A stretch of 64,000 bases of DNA from Bacillota bacterium (GTDB lineage: Bacteria > Bacillota > Dehalobacteriia > UBA4068 > UBA4997), in NCBI GenBank assembly GCA_021771915.1, contig JAETNY010000003.1, forward strand, positions 153,461-217,460, in the 5' to 3' direction. Below the pieces are notes generated by a model, which was given only the letters and a program-made list of their open reading frames with translations, made no database searches and was not told the origin of the DNA. This document shows, one piece after another, positions 19,730 through 27,872 of this stretch. The stretch's first letter is position 1, and the number at the start of each line of letters is the position of its first letter. A program made the position numbers and the translations under genes.

Positions 19730-20260
19730 TCAGGCATCTTCCCGATTGAAAGTGTAAACACTGTCTGTGCGCATGTTTATAATCTCCAGACGCCCCTCCT
19801 CCTGAAAAATAAAACCATAATAGGCGGTCAGCCACTCGCCGTTCAGCTGTTCCTGACCATCCAGCATATAGGATTTATTATCGCAGGAATAACAGATAAA
19901 ATTATCTATATTATAATTTTCATTAATCACCGCACTCTGTTTGATAAAAAATTCCACCCATTCACGGGTATGCGCATATTCCAACAGCTGCTCATTCTGT
20001 GATAACTCATCAACAAGATAATCAACAGCAGCCTCGCCGCAATGCACAGTATAATCACCGGCGTAATAATAATCGTCGGTAACCTCTTTATCACGATACC
20101 AGCTGAAGCTGCCGTCGTCCCGGAAAACCCATTGTGAGCCGTCGTTACTGGCCAGCCAGGAGGTGCCAGCCAGAGGATTGCTGTCCTCCTCAGATGTACA
20201 GGCAGTTAAAGCGCCAAGCAGAGCAAACAGTATCCATAACAAACCAATTTTCTTCCTCAT
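19730..20260 (-). CDS. Putative lipoprotein, unknown function
   Basis: A 176-aa secreted lipoprotein. The N-terminal signal peptide MRKKIGLLWILFALLG ends with a lipobox LTAC (lipidated Cys21). The mature part is acidic and rich in Tyr, Asp and Glu, with GTSWLASNDGSQWVFRDDGS near the start, a pattern seen in small beta-rich lipocalin-like extracytoplasmic domains. I do not recognise a named family. Confidence 0.75.
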   Translation of the reverse strand: MRKKIGLLWILFALLGALTACTSEEDSNPLAGTSWLASNDGSQWVFRDDGSFSWYRDKEVTDDYYYAGDYTVHCGEAAVDYLVDELSQNEQLLEYAHTREWVEFFIKQSAVINENYNIDNFICYSCDNKSYMLDGQEQLNGEWLTAYYGFIFQEEGRLEIINMRTDSVYTFNREDA

Positions 20261-20357
20261 TGCAATCGCCCCTTTTCATTCAAAGTTCAGTTGATATTTT
20301 AATTTTATTCGCCCCAATCCGGCAAAATCCTTTTCTGAAAATACGAGGTTAAATATT

Positions 20358-21050
20358 ATGAGTAAAAAAATCGCGGTAATGACCGCCATGACCGAAGAAA
20401 TGGAGCCGCTGCGTGCGGCTTTGCAGCCAGAAGAAATCTATCATAACAGGGTTGTGCATATCCAGCAGGCCGGCAATTTGCTGCTTTTACAGGCCGGTAT
20501 CGGCAAGGCCAACGCCGCCGCCGCCACGGCGCTGCTTTTGCAGCTTTTCAAGCCGGACGCCCTGATAAATATTGGTTCGGCCGGCGGTTTTGCTTATGAT
20601 TTACATTTTGGCGATGTGGTGGTGGCTACGGAGGTGCTTTACAGCGATGTTGACGCAACCTGTTTCAATTACCGCCCCGGGCAGGTGCCGCAAATGCCGC
20701 CCAGTTATCCGGCTGACCCGGAAATGCTGAAACTGGCGCAGACAACCGCCAATGAGCCGGATTTTGCCGGCATTATCCGCTTTGGTCAGGTTCTCACCGC
20801 CGATAGTTTTATGAGCGACCCCAAACTGGCAGACCGCCTGCGTCAGGCTTTTCCGCAGGCGCTGGCCTCTGATATGGAAGCCGCCGCCGCCGCCCAAATT
20901 GCCTATACATTTGATACGCCATTTTTGAACCTGCGCTCAATATCGGATATCGCCGGTCAAAAGGCTGCGCAAAGCTTCGATGACAACCTCGACCTGGCCT
21001 CCAACCGCGCCGTACAATTTTGTCAGTCGCTGCTGCAAAAACTTATTTAA
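20358..21050 (+). CDS. mtnN: 5'-methylthioadenosine/S-adenosylhomocysteine nucleosidase
   Basis: A 230-aa nucleosidase that splits MTA and SAH to adenine and the thio-ribose product, recycling by-products of SAM chemistry. Visible: IAVMTAMTEEMEPL with the catalytic-region Glu, AGIGKANAAAATALL, INIGSAGGF, SDMEAAAAAQIA (ribose-binding Met-Glu) and RSISDIAG with the catalytic Asp. Length is normal. GAGGTT lies 7 nt before the ATG. It is monocistronic by appearance. Confidence 0.96.
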   Translation: MSKKIAVMTAMTEEMEPLRAALQPEEIYHNRVVHIQQAGNLLLLQAGIGKANAAAATALLLQLFKPDALINIGSAGGFAYDLHFGDVVVATEVLYSDVDATCFNYRPGQVPQMPPSYPADPEMLKLAQTTANEPDFAGIIRFGQVLTADSFMSDPKLADRLRQAFPQALASDMEAAAAAQIAYTFDTPFLNLRSISDIAGQKAAQSFDDNLDLASNRAVQFCQSLLQKLI

Positions 21051-21117
21051 TCAAAAACTAAACTCAAACATACCGAAAGCCCTTGGAGTTAAATCTAAAG
21101 AAGTCTATAGCAGATTA

Positions 21118-21183
21118 AAAAATAAGAGTGCTGGCTACACCCTAGAAAAGTAACGCCAACACTCAAACCCCAAAACAAGAGGT
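21118..21183 (-). ncRNA. Candidate small RNA with own promoter and terminator
   Basis: On the minus strand TTGCCA (21218-21213), 17 nt and TATAAT (21195-21190) form a near-consensus promoter. About 20 nt after the start site comes a hairpin (21164-21126; GAGTG, TGGC and their complements) followed by TTATTTTTT, a good terminator. The resulting RNA would be about 65 nt and has no ORF. On the opposite strand a 17-bp hairpin (21170-21215) overlaps the promoter. The arrangement resembles antitoxin RNAs of type I toxin-antitoxin loci, but no hydrophobic toxin ORF is seen opposite. Confidence 0.5.
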
Positions 21184-21189
21184 ATAAAT

Positions 21190-21218
21190 ATTATAGCATA
21201 TACCTCTTATTTTGGCAA
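21190..21218 (-). promoter_or_regulatory. Promoter of the candidate small RNA
   Basis: TTGCCA and TATAAT spaced by 17 nt on the minus strand. The spacer and -10 region lie inside the inverted repeat 21170-21215. Confidence 0.6.
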
Positions 21219-21241
21219 GCTAAAAAATGGATGTATATATA

Positions 21242-21517
21242 ATGAAAACAGAAAAAATTGTAACAAACATGAATGAGGACAAAATTGCCAATCAGAAAAT
21301 AAAAGAATCCGTAAACGAATTAATAGACTTGTTTATTCAGGTCAGCATAGTTAAAAGCATACTATGTCTGCTAAATAATTTTTTGGAAAATCAGGACATA
21401 GAGATTTCCGAACCGGCCAGCGTCCTGTCACTTTGCATATCGCAATTAGATTATGCGCATCGGCGCTCATCGGAAATAATGGATACAATTTTAGAATACG
21501 GCTACATAAGGTTTTAG
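21242..21517 (+). CDS. Small uncharacterised helical protein
   Basis: A 91-aa protein, predicted all-helical from its heptad-like Leu/Ile pattern, without membrane segments. It begins MKTEKIVTNMNEDK and ends EYGYIRF. The ATG at 21242 is preferred; another ATG five codons earlier is possible, and neither has a strong ribosome site. The C-terminus vaguely resembles that of the small protein at 31025 (YGVRF). No function can be given. Confidence 0.5.
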   Translation: MKTEKIVTNMNEDKIANQKIKESVNELIDLFIQVSIVKSILCLLNNFLENQDIEISEPASVLSLCISQLDYAHRRSSEIMDTILEYGYIRF

Positions 21518-21594
21518 GTTTTGTCAACCCGAGAAAATTTGACATTCCAGTAAAAACAAGCTAATTAGCCAAAACGTGTTTGGAGGTGCGTTTT

Positions 21595-21942
21595 TTGAAA
21601 AAATGGTATGACGAAGAATATGAATTTGAAATTGAGGTAATTGATTTTTTGCGCGGCGAACATACCGAACGTTATTGTCGAAATGGTGAAGAAATCGGCG
21701 ATAAATACAAATGTACGTATGGCTGCCCTGTCAATGCACAGGGATATGGTATCTGTTCCAAAACCATGCAAACGCTTTTTCCGCTCATGGAAGCCATACG
21801 CAGCGGCGGTGATTTAACCAATGTCGGCGGCGACAGCAAATACAGCAAGGTTATAGTCTGTCCAGATGGTTGCGTAATGTTCCGGCTCACCGCCACGCCG
21901 CTGGGTAATGAGAATATTTTTAAGGGCAATTTCTTTGATTAA
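21595..21942 (+). CDS. TIGR04076 family protein
   Basis: A 115-aa protein of a family without known function. The C-terminal half has the typical segments LFPLMEAIRSGGDLTN and CPDGCVMFRLTA. A cysteine cluster (CTYGCP, then C in YGICS and VCPDGC) suggests metal or redox chemistry, though this is inference. The start is TTG at 21595 because GGAGGT lies exactly 7 nt upstream and no ATG fits. Confidence 0.82.
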   Translation: MKKWYDEEYEFEIEVIDFLRGEHTERYCRNGEEIGDKYKCTYGCPVNAQGYGICSKTMQTLFPLMEAIRSGGDLTNVGGDSKYSKVIVCPDGCVMFRLTATPLGNENIFKGNFFD

Positions 21943-21969
21943 TTTTAATATCTATAACAAAAATTATCA

Positions 21970-22002
21970 AACCCCGACCTGTATCAAAAGCAGGTCGGGG
22001 TT
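21970..22002. terminator. Bidirectional terminator between TIGR04076 gene and pyrB
   Basis: AACCCCGACCTG pairs with CAGGTCGGGGTT (12 bp) around a 9-nt loop, with a T-rich flank on each side. It separates two convergent genes. Confidence 0.85.
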
Positions 22003-22017
22003 TATTTATAATTTCAG

Positions 22018-23022
22018 TTATTCAGCCCAATCCGGCTTAAAAGCGCCTTTAACGCGGCCGGCAGTCAGCGCCAGCAACGCCATACGGATAAACAAACCGT
22101 TGCCAGCCTGACGGAAATAAGCCGCCCCCGGGTAATCGTCCACCGCCAGGGCAATCTCATTCACACGCGGCAGGGCATGCATGATAATCGCTCCCGGACG
22201 CAGATGCGTCAGTGTTTCCTCCGTCATCAAATACATATCCTTAACCGCCTCATATTCAGCAAGGTCAGCAAAGCGCTCCTTTTGCACGCGCGTCATATAA
22301 ACAATATCCGCTTCAGCCACAGCCTCATCAATGCTTTGCTTAAAATCGACCTGCACGCCAGCCTTTTGCAACTTGCTGACAATACTCTCCGGCATTTTCA
22401 ACTCGTCTGGGCTGGCCAAAATCAGTCGGCATTTATAATACTTCAAAAAGTCCACCAGAGAATGAACGGTGCGCCCATATTTCAAATCACCAATCAGCGC
22501 CACCGCCAGCCCATCTGGCTGGCCTTTTTCCTTAACAATCGTATACATATCCAACAGCGCCTGACTGGGGTGCTGGCCAAAGCCGTCGCCGGCGTTGATT
22601 ACCGGGTGTGTAGCCGCAGCCGCCGCAATTTGCGCATCGCCAGTCTGTGGGCTGCGAATAACAATCACGTCCGCATAATTGTTGACAATTTTAATTGTAT
22701 CATGCACAGTTTCACCTTTAGAAGTAGAACTTATGCGATTTTCCGGTGACTCCGCCAGCGTTATCACCCGACCGCCCAGCCGGTGCATGGCTGTTTCAAA
22801 GGAAAGTCTGGTGCGTGTTGACGGCTCAAAAAACAGCGCCGCCATCACCCGGCCGTCCATATCCCAAAGCCGCTTGCCCTCGGCCAAGGCCTGCTCGTAA
22901 AAAGCCGCCACACCCAACACAGCCTCCAACTCCGCCTGACTAAACTGTTCCGCACTCAAAATATCCTTACCGGCAAAACCAGCCAACATTTCTTTGTCAG
23001 GAAACTTAAAATCACTCAACAT
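22018..23022 (-). CDS. pyrB: Aspartate carbamoyltransferase catalytic chain
   Basis: A 334-aa transcarbamylase making N-carbamoyl-L-aspartate, the first committed step of pyrimidine synthesis. Carbamoyl-phosphate motif FFEPSTRTRLSFE, then GDGFGQHPSQALLD and GDLKYGRTVHSL, which is the PyrB rather than ArgF form, and HALPRVNEI. It carries a short extra N-terminus of about 15 residues. AAAGAGGT precedes the ATG. It lies 123 nt downstream of ileS. No pyrI regulatory chain gene is visible. Confidence 0.95.
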   Translation of the reverse strand: MLSDFKFPDKEMLAGFAGKDILSAEQFSQAELEAVLGVAAFYEQALAEGKRLWDMDGRVMAALFFEPSTRTRLSFETAMHRLGGRVITLAESPENRISSTSKGETVHDTIKIVNNYADVIVIRSPQTGDAQIAAAAATHPVINAGDGFGQHPSQALLDMYTIVKEKGQPDGLAVALIGDLKYGRTVHSLVDFLKYYKCRLILASPDELKMPESIVSKLQKAGVQVDFKQSIDEAVAEADIVYMTRVQKERFADLAEYEAVKDMYLMTEETLTHLRPGAIIMHALPRVNEIALAVDDYPGAAYFRQAGNGLFIRMALLALTAGRVKGAFKPDWAE

Positions 23023-23138
23023 TTTTTAAGATTACCTCTTTCCAATTTTCGACCAAACAAATTATTTTAAAATATATCAGATTTTACATCAATAAACCGC
23101 TTTTTTAAGATTACCTCTTTTCGTATTTCGACCAAACA
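23022..23138 (-). repeat. Direct repeat of the pyrB ribosome-binding region
   Basis: Two 38-bp copies, 23022-23059 and 23101-23138, differ at only a few positions. Each holds GAGGTAATCTT followed by a run of A on the minus strand. The copy next to pyrB leads into its ATG; in the other copy the start codon position is GCG. Confidence 0.85.
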
Positions 23139-23145
23139 GTTTTGA

Positions 23146-25902
23146 CTATTCTTCCACAACCTCTGGCATCTGCGCCAAGACTTCAGCACAGCGCGGACAA
23201 ACGCCGCCCTCGGTTTCAATATCCTCGCTGTAAATCCAGCAGCGCGCACATTTATGCCCATGCGCCGGCTCAACAGTCACGGTCAACTCACCCTCAGCCT
23301 TGGGCTGAAGCAGACACTGCGATACAATAAACAGATGTGCCAACTCGCTCGCGTCACAGCTTTGCAGCAAGGCCAAATCCTCACCGGCCGCCTGAATAGT
23401 CACGCGCGCGTCCAAAGAATGGCCAATCTGCTTGGCCTGTCTGGCCAACTCCAGCTGTCCGGCCACTGTTTCCTTATAAGCCGCCAGCTTCTGCCATTTA
23501 GCGTCCAATTCAGCGTCAACGTAAGCCTGATTAACCACCGGCATTGCCAGCATCTGCACACTCTCCGGCATGCCTGGCATTTTAGGCATATAACGATAAA
23601 TTTCTTCGCTGGTAAAGGCCAAAATCGGAGTCAACAAACGCAGCAGAGCGTCCAAAATCTGATACATCACAGTCTGAACAGAACGGCGCTGCTTATCCTG
23701 CGGCAATTCCGCATAAAGCGTATCTTTGGTAATATCCAGATAGAAATTGCTCATCTCCACCACGCAGAAACGGTGAATTGCATGGTGTACGGCATGGAAC
23801 TCATATGCGTCATAAGCCGTCAGCGCTTTTTCAATCAAAACCTGCAAACGGTGCAGGAACCAGCGGTCAACCTCACGCAATTCCGCATAGGGCAGACTAT
23901 CCGCAGCCGGGTCAAAATCATTCAGGTTAGAAAGCAGGAAACGCGCTGTGTTACGAATTTTACGATAAGTTTCACTAACCTGCTTCAAAATTTTATTATT
24001 AATTGCCAAATCAGAGCGATAATCTGCTGAACTTACCCACAAACGCAGCACGTCCGCGCCCATTTTATCAATAACCTCCAGTGGGTCAAGCGCATTACCC
24101 TGCGATTTGCTCATCTTGGCGCCCTTTTCGTCAACCAGAAAACCATGGGTCAAAACCGCCTTATAAGGCGCCTGCCCCTTACAGGCCACAGCAATATTTA
24201 ATGAAGAATTGAACCAGCCGCGGTGCTGGTCAGAACCCTCCAAATACAAATCCGCCGGCCAGGTCAACTCCGGCCGCTTGTCCAAAACCGCCAAATGGCT
24301 GCTGCCAGAATCAAACCAAACGTCCATAATATCTGTTTCCTTGCGGAAATGCGTGCAGCCACACTCACATTTCAAGCCAGCCGGCACCAGTTCGTCGGCG
24401 TCTTTGGCAAACCAGATATTAGAACCATGCTCCGCAAACAACTGCTTAATATGTGCAATCGTTTCATCATTAACAATTTCCTTGCCGCAATCCGCACAGT
24501 AAAAAATCGGAATAGGCACGCCCCAGGTACGCTGCCGGGAAATGCACCAGTCGCTGCGGTCTTTAACCATATTATAAATGCGGTCATGCCCCCAGGCCGG
24601 AATCCACTGCACCTTGTCAATCTCGGCCAGCGCCTGCTCACGAAAGCCCTCAATGGAGCAGAACCATTGCTCGGTGGCGCGGAAAATAATCGGGTGCTTG
24701 CAGCGCCAGCAATGCGGATAAGAATGCGTAATCCATTGCAGCTTCAAAAGCGCGCCGCAGGCCTCCAAATCCTTAACAACCTCTTTGCCGCCGGCATTAA
24801 TCTCCATACCGGCATACTTGCCGGCCTCCGCCGTGAAACAGCCGCGGTTGTCCACCGGCGATAAAACCTCCAGACCATAACGCTGGCCAACCTCAAAGTC
24901 GTCAACGCCATGACCGGGCGCAGTATGTACACAGCCGCAGCCAGCGTCCAGCGTTACATGGTCGCCCAGAATAACCACAGAGGGTCTGTCATACAAGGGG
25001 TGCTTACAAACAACGCCCTCCAATTCCTTGCCCTTAAATTCTGCCAAAATCTGACAATCCGCCGCGTCCACGCCAATATCCGCAGCCACTTTCGGCAGCA
25101 GCTCCTTGGCCATAACCAGCTTATGGCCGGCCATCTGCACCACGGCATAAACATATTCCGCATGAATACAAATCGCCAGATTGGCCGGAATTGTCCAGGG
25201 AGTGGTTGTCCAAATCACAAAACTAACATCGGCGTCCAACAGCCCTTTGCCGTCAGTCACCGCAAATTTCACATAAATAGCCGGGCTTTTCACATCGGCA
25301 TATTCAACCTCGGCCTCGGCCAAAGCTGTTTCACAATCAGCGCACCAGTAAACCGGCTTTTTACCTTTATAAATGTAACCCTTTTTTACCATCTCGCCAA
25401 AAGCGCCAATCTGCTCGGCTTCAAATTCCTTTTGCAGGGTAATATAGGAGTGTTCCCAATCCGCACGCACACCCAGACGCTTAAACTGCTCTTTCTGCGT
25501 TTCCACAAAACCGCGTGCAAATTCCTCACACTTCTGACGAAAAGCCGCCTTGTCCTCACTATGTTGGTTAATGCCCAGCTGCTTGATAGCGCGCTGTTCA
25601 ATCGGCAATCCGTGCGTATCCCAACCAGGCACATACGGCGCGTCAAAACCGGCCATGCTCTTATATTTTACGATAATATCCTTAAGCACCTTGTTCAGAA
25701 CATGCCCGGTATGAATGTTGCCATTAGCATAGGGCGGCCCGTCATGCAATACAAATTTAGGCTTGCCGGCGTTTTGAGCCTGAACCAGCTTATAGATGTC
25801 TTTCTGCTGCCAAAATGACAAAATTTCCGGCTCACGCTGAGGCAGGTTGCCGCGCATGGGGAAATCAGTTTCTGGCAGATTAAGTGTTTTACCGTAATCC
25901 AT
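23146..25902 (-). CDS. ileS: Isoleucyl-tRNA synthetase
   Basis: A 918-aa class I synthetase with the HIGH-type motif HTGHV (in [12 protein letters not shown]), the editing domain, KMSKS (about residue 600) and a C-terminal zinc motif CARC...CPRC. Length and the zinc tail match the bacterial IleS type 1 group. No T-box leader is visible in the 108-nt upstream gap. It follows yggT in an ylm-type cluster. Confidence 0.98.
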   Translation of the reverse strand: MDYGKTLNLPETDFPMRGNLPQREPEILSFWQQKDIYKLVQAQNAGKPKFVLHDGPPYANGNIHTGHVLNKVLKDIIVKYKSMAGFDAPYVPGWDTHGLPIEQRAIKQLGINQHSEDKAAFRQKCEEFARGFVETQKEQFKRLGVRADWEHSYITLQKEFEAEQIGAFGEMVKKGYIYKGKKPVYWCADCETALAEAEVEYADVKSPAIYVKFAVTDGKGLLDADVSFVIWTTTPWTIPANLAICIHAEYVYAVVQMAGHKLVMAKELLPKVAADIGVDAADCQILAEFKGKELEGVVCKHPLYDRPSVVILGDHVTLDAGCGCVHTAPGHGVDDFEVGQRYGLEVLSPVDNRGCFTAEAGKYAGMEINAGGKEVVKDLEACGALLKLQWITHSYPHCWRCKHPIIFRATEQWFCSIEGFREQALAEIDKVQWIPAWGHDRIYNMVKDRSDWCISRQRTWGVPIPIFYCADCGKEIVNDETIAHIKQLFAEHGSNIWFAKDADELVPAGLKCECGCTHFRKETDIMDVWFDSGSSHLAVLDKRPELTWPADLYLEGSDQHRGWFNSSLNIAVACKGQAPYKAVLTHGFLVDEKGAKMSKSQGNALDPLEVIDKMGADVLRLWVSSADYRSDLAINNKILKQVSETYRKIRNTARFLLSNLNDFDPAADSLPYAELREVDRWFLHRLQVLIEKALTAYDAYEFHAVHHAIHRFCVVEMSNFYLDITKDTLYAELPQDKQRRSVQTVMYQILDALLRLLTPILAFTSEEIYRYMPKMPGMPESVQMLAMPVVNQAYVDAELDAKWQKLAAYKETVAGQLELARQAKQIGHSLDARVTIQAAGEDLALLQSCDASELAHLFIVSQCLLQPKAEGELTVTVEPAHGHKCARCWIYSEDIETEGGVCPRCAEVLAQMPEVVEE

Positions 25903-26010
25903 AATTTTTTAAACTCCTAACTTATGTAAAAAATATATACTATCAAAATATAGACCAATCTATCCAATTAACAATCATAATATATTAAAATTATAAGAAG
26001 CTATTTAAAT

Positions 26011-26283
26011 TTAAAGCAATATGTTTAATAAATAAAAGACTAGGTTTTCAAGTATATAAAGTGAAAAAATGGCCAGAATCGGCGAAAAATCCACCGGCAA
26101 GCCAGGACTTGGCGGCAAAAAACGCCGGAAAATGCGCAAATAAGGCTCCGTCATTTCATAAATGAAAGTAGTTATGGCATTTCCGCGGTTAAGCGGAACC
26201 CAGGAAAGTATAATATTCGCCATCAGCAAAAAATAATAAATGCGAAAGGCTACATGAATAAACTGAACAAGAAAAACTAACAC
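26011..26283 (-). CDS. YggT family membrane protein
   Basis: A 90-aa protein with two membrane segments (about 3-24 and 66-88) flanking a loop with ILSWVPLNRGN and YLRIFRRFLPP, typical of YggT/YlmG. In several bacteria this family is linked to division and in plastids to membrane protein assembly; the exact role is open. The start is GTG with GGAGG 10 nt upstream. It lies 20 nt after sepF. Confidence 0.9.
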   Translation of the reverse strand: MLVFLVQFIHVAFRIYYFLLMANIILSWVPLNRGNAITTFIYEMTEPYLRIFRRFLPPSPGLPVDFSPILAIFSLYILENLVFYLLNILL

Positions 26284-26303
26284 AATCTAAAATCCTCCAA
26301 AGC

Positions 26304-26810
26304 TTAACGCCGCCAGGGTGCGAAACCTCCACCCATACCGTTCTGGCCGCCATCTGCACCGCTAAAGGCCTGAACCTCCGGGTCCATAATCTGGCCGGCC
26401 AAATCAACCTGGCTGGAACTGAACAGGAAAGTAGAACCGCTAACCTTTTTGGGCTCTCCGTCCAGCGCAAAAACTGCGCCGGAAAGAAAATCCACCATTC
26501 TTTGCGCGGTTTCCTTGTCCATATCTTCAAAATTTACAATAACAACTTTTTGCTCCTTGATGTTCCGCGCAATGCTCTGCAAATCATCATAAGCTTTGGC
26601 CTTAACCAAAACCATCTCATAGCTTTTTTTGGCATCTGAAGCAGTTGGTATCGCCATTACCTGCGGCCGTCGCGCTTTCTGCACGTCTGGCTCCTGCCAG
26701 ACATCTTTTTTGGCGCCCTTGGCAAGCTCGTCCATTTCCTCCTGGTTCAAGCTATCCTCTTCTTCGTCCTGAAAGAATATGCTTGAAAATTTGCTCCAAG
26801 CTCCTGCCAT
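26304..26810 (-). CDS. sepF: Cell division protein SepF
   Basis: A 168-aa SepF protein. The first residues (MAGAWSKFSSIFF) match the amphipathic membrane-targeting helix; an acidic linker follows and the conserved core from about 55 to 135 contains VVIVNFEDMDKETAQRMVDFLSG. SepF tethers FtsZ to the membrane. AAGGAGG precedes the ATG, and the upstream bases TGTTCATTAAGGAGG belong to the repeat described at 26820. Confidence 0.95.
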   Translation of the reverse strand: MAGAWSKFSSIFFQDEEEDSLNQEEMDELAKGAKKDVWQEPDVQKARRPQVMAIPTASDAKKSYEMVLVKAKAYDDLQSIARNIKEQKVVIVNFEDMDKETAQRMVDFLSGAVFALDGEPKKVSGSTFLFSSSQVDLAGQIMDPEVQAFSGADGGQNGMGGGFAPWRR

Positions 26811-26819
26811 AAGAAACCC

Positions 26820-26873
26820 TCCTTAATGAACACTTAACAATTGCCAGGCCAACCGGGCACTGACACACTAATT
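26820..26873 (-). repeat. Degenerate relative of the 87-bp repeat
   Basis: The plus-strand sequence from CCTTAATGAACACTTAAC onward matches the start of the tandem repeat at 32024-32060 at most positions and later drifts. It lies between yggS and sepF and supplies the sepF ribosome site. Confidence 0.6.
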
Positions 26874-27617
26874 TTAACGATAAATTCTATCACCAAAAAT
26901 CACACTGCCCAGGCGCACTATTGTAGCGCCCTCTTCCACTGCGACTTTGTAATCATTCGACATTCCCATAGAAAGCTCCTGCAAATCCAAATTTGAATAA
27001 GCGACTTTTTCTACTCTTTGTCGCATCATATCGCGCATTCGGCGCAATTCTGCAAATATCGGCCGCGCCTCCTCCGGGTTTTCCGCCGCCGGTGCCACCG
27101 TCATCAACCCACAAATCCGCACATGCGGCAACGTGGTCACTTCCCGCAAAAAATCCCAGACTTCCGCCGGAGCCAAACCGAATTTGCTGGCTTCTGCTGC
27201 AACATTAACCTCTACCAGACATTTGGCTGTGATATCCAGCGCCGCCGCCCGGCGTTCCAACTCCAAAGCCAGACGCCAGCTGTCCAAAGAATGCAGCAAG
27301 GCCGCCCGACCCAAAACCTGTTTAACCTTATTTGTCTGCAAATGACCAATAAAATGCCAGCAAACCTCCGGCGGCAATTGAGCACATTTCTGTGCCAGCT
27401 CCTGAACCTTGTTCTCCGCCAGCCCAGCCAAACCCAAAGCCTGACCGGCCTGCCAGCAGGCCGCCGCCCGGCCGCAATCAACCGTTTTAGAAACTGCCAG
27501 CAGCTGAACTCTGGGCGCTGCATAAACGCCGCGCTCCTGAGCCAGGGCAATTTCCGCCTGAATTTCACGCAAAATTTCTGCAAAAGCCTCCGTCTGCTCC
27601 GCGGCTGGCAAACCCAT
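26874..27617 (-). CDS. YggS family PLP-binding protein
   Basis: A 247-aa PLP-binding, alanine-racemase-fold protein (YggS/PROSC/YlmE). LLAVSKTV carries the PLP lysine; AENKVQELAQK, WHFIGHLQTNK and LSMGMSNDYKVAVEEG are family signatures. It helps balance free PLP and amino acid pools. The ATG at 27617 has GGGAGG 8 nt upstream, so the GTG nine codons earlier is rejected. It is the first gene of yggS-sepF-yggT-ileS. Confidence 0.94.
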   Translation of the reverse strand: MGLPAAEQTEAFAEILREIQAEIALAQERGVYAAPRVQLLAVSKTVDCGRAAACWQAGQALGLAGLAENKVQELAQKCAQLPPEVCWHFIGHLQTNKVKQVLGRAALLHSLDSWRLALELERRAAALDITAKCLVEVNVAAEASKFGLAPAEVWDFLREVTTLPHVRICGLMTVAPAAENPEEARPIFAELRRMRDMMRQRVEKVAYSNLDLQELSMGMSNDYKVAVEEGATIVRLGSVIFGDRIYR

Positions 27618-27734
27618 TTTTTCGGCCTCCCTAATATTCGTCACTTCGCTAAAAAATAAAGTTGATGTTTTATTATATCACATCTTTCAGGAATTTGCAA
27701 TTAATATTGACAAAATATTTTCAGAAACTAGCCC

Positions 27735-27763
27735 TTGACAGATTGAGCATTGTGTGAGATAAT
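27735..27763 (+). promoter_or_regulatory. Strong SigA-type promoter for nrdD
   Basis: TTGACA (27735-27740) and GATAAT (27758-27763) are exactly 17 nt apart. The start site would be near 27770, leaving a leader of about 100 nt that holds two NrdR-box-like sites. Confidence 0.75.
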
Positions 27764-27781
27764 ATTTCTGCACGGTACTGC

Positions 27782-27828
27782 CTACTAAATATACGTACCG
27801 CTGCATCACAAACCACAATAAATTGTTA
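27782..27828 (+). promoter_or_regulatory. Pair of NrdR-box-like sites
   Basis: Two 16-bp sites, 27782-27797 (CTACTAAATATACGTA) and 27813-27828 (CCACAATAAATTGTTA), lie 31 bp apart start to start. By eye the second agrees with the NrdR consensus ACACWATATATWGTGT at about 12 of 16 positions, the first at about 9. Tandem boxes about three helical turns apart are the usual NrdR arrangement, and nrdR is in this window. Confidence 0.5.
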
Positions 27829-27872
27829 TCAACAGGCAATTTACTGCGGCAAGCGATTAGGAGGCTTTTTTT

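Noticed and set aside
24910..25818. 302-codon open frame on plus strand
   Set aside because: Antisense to ileS, which has all synthetase motifs.
25903..26010. T-box leader before ileS
   Set aside because: The gap is only 108 nt, AT rich, and lacks the T-box consensus and terminator; the gene appears to be transcribed with yggT.
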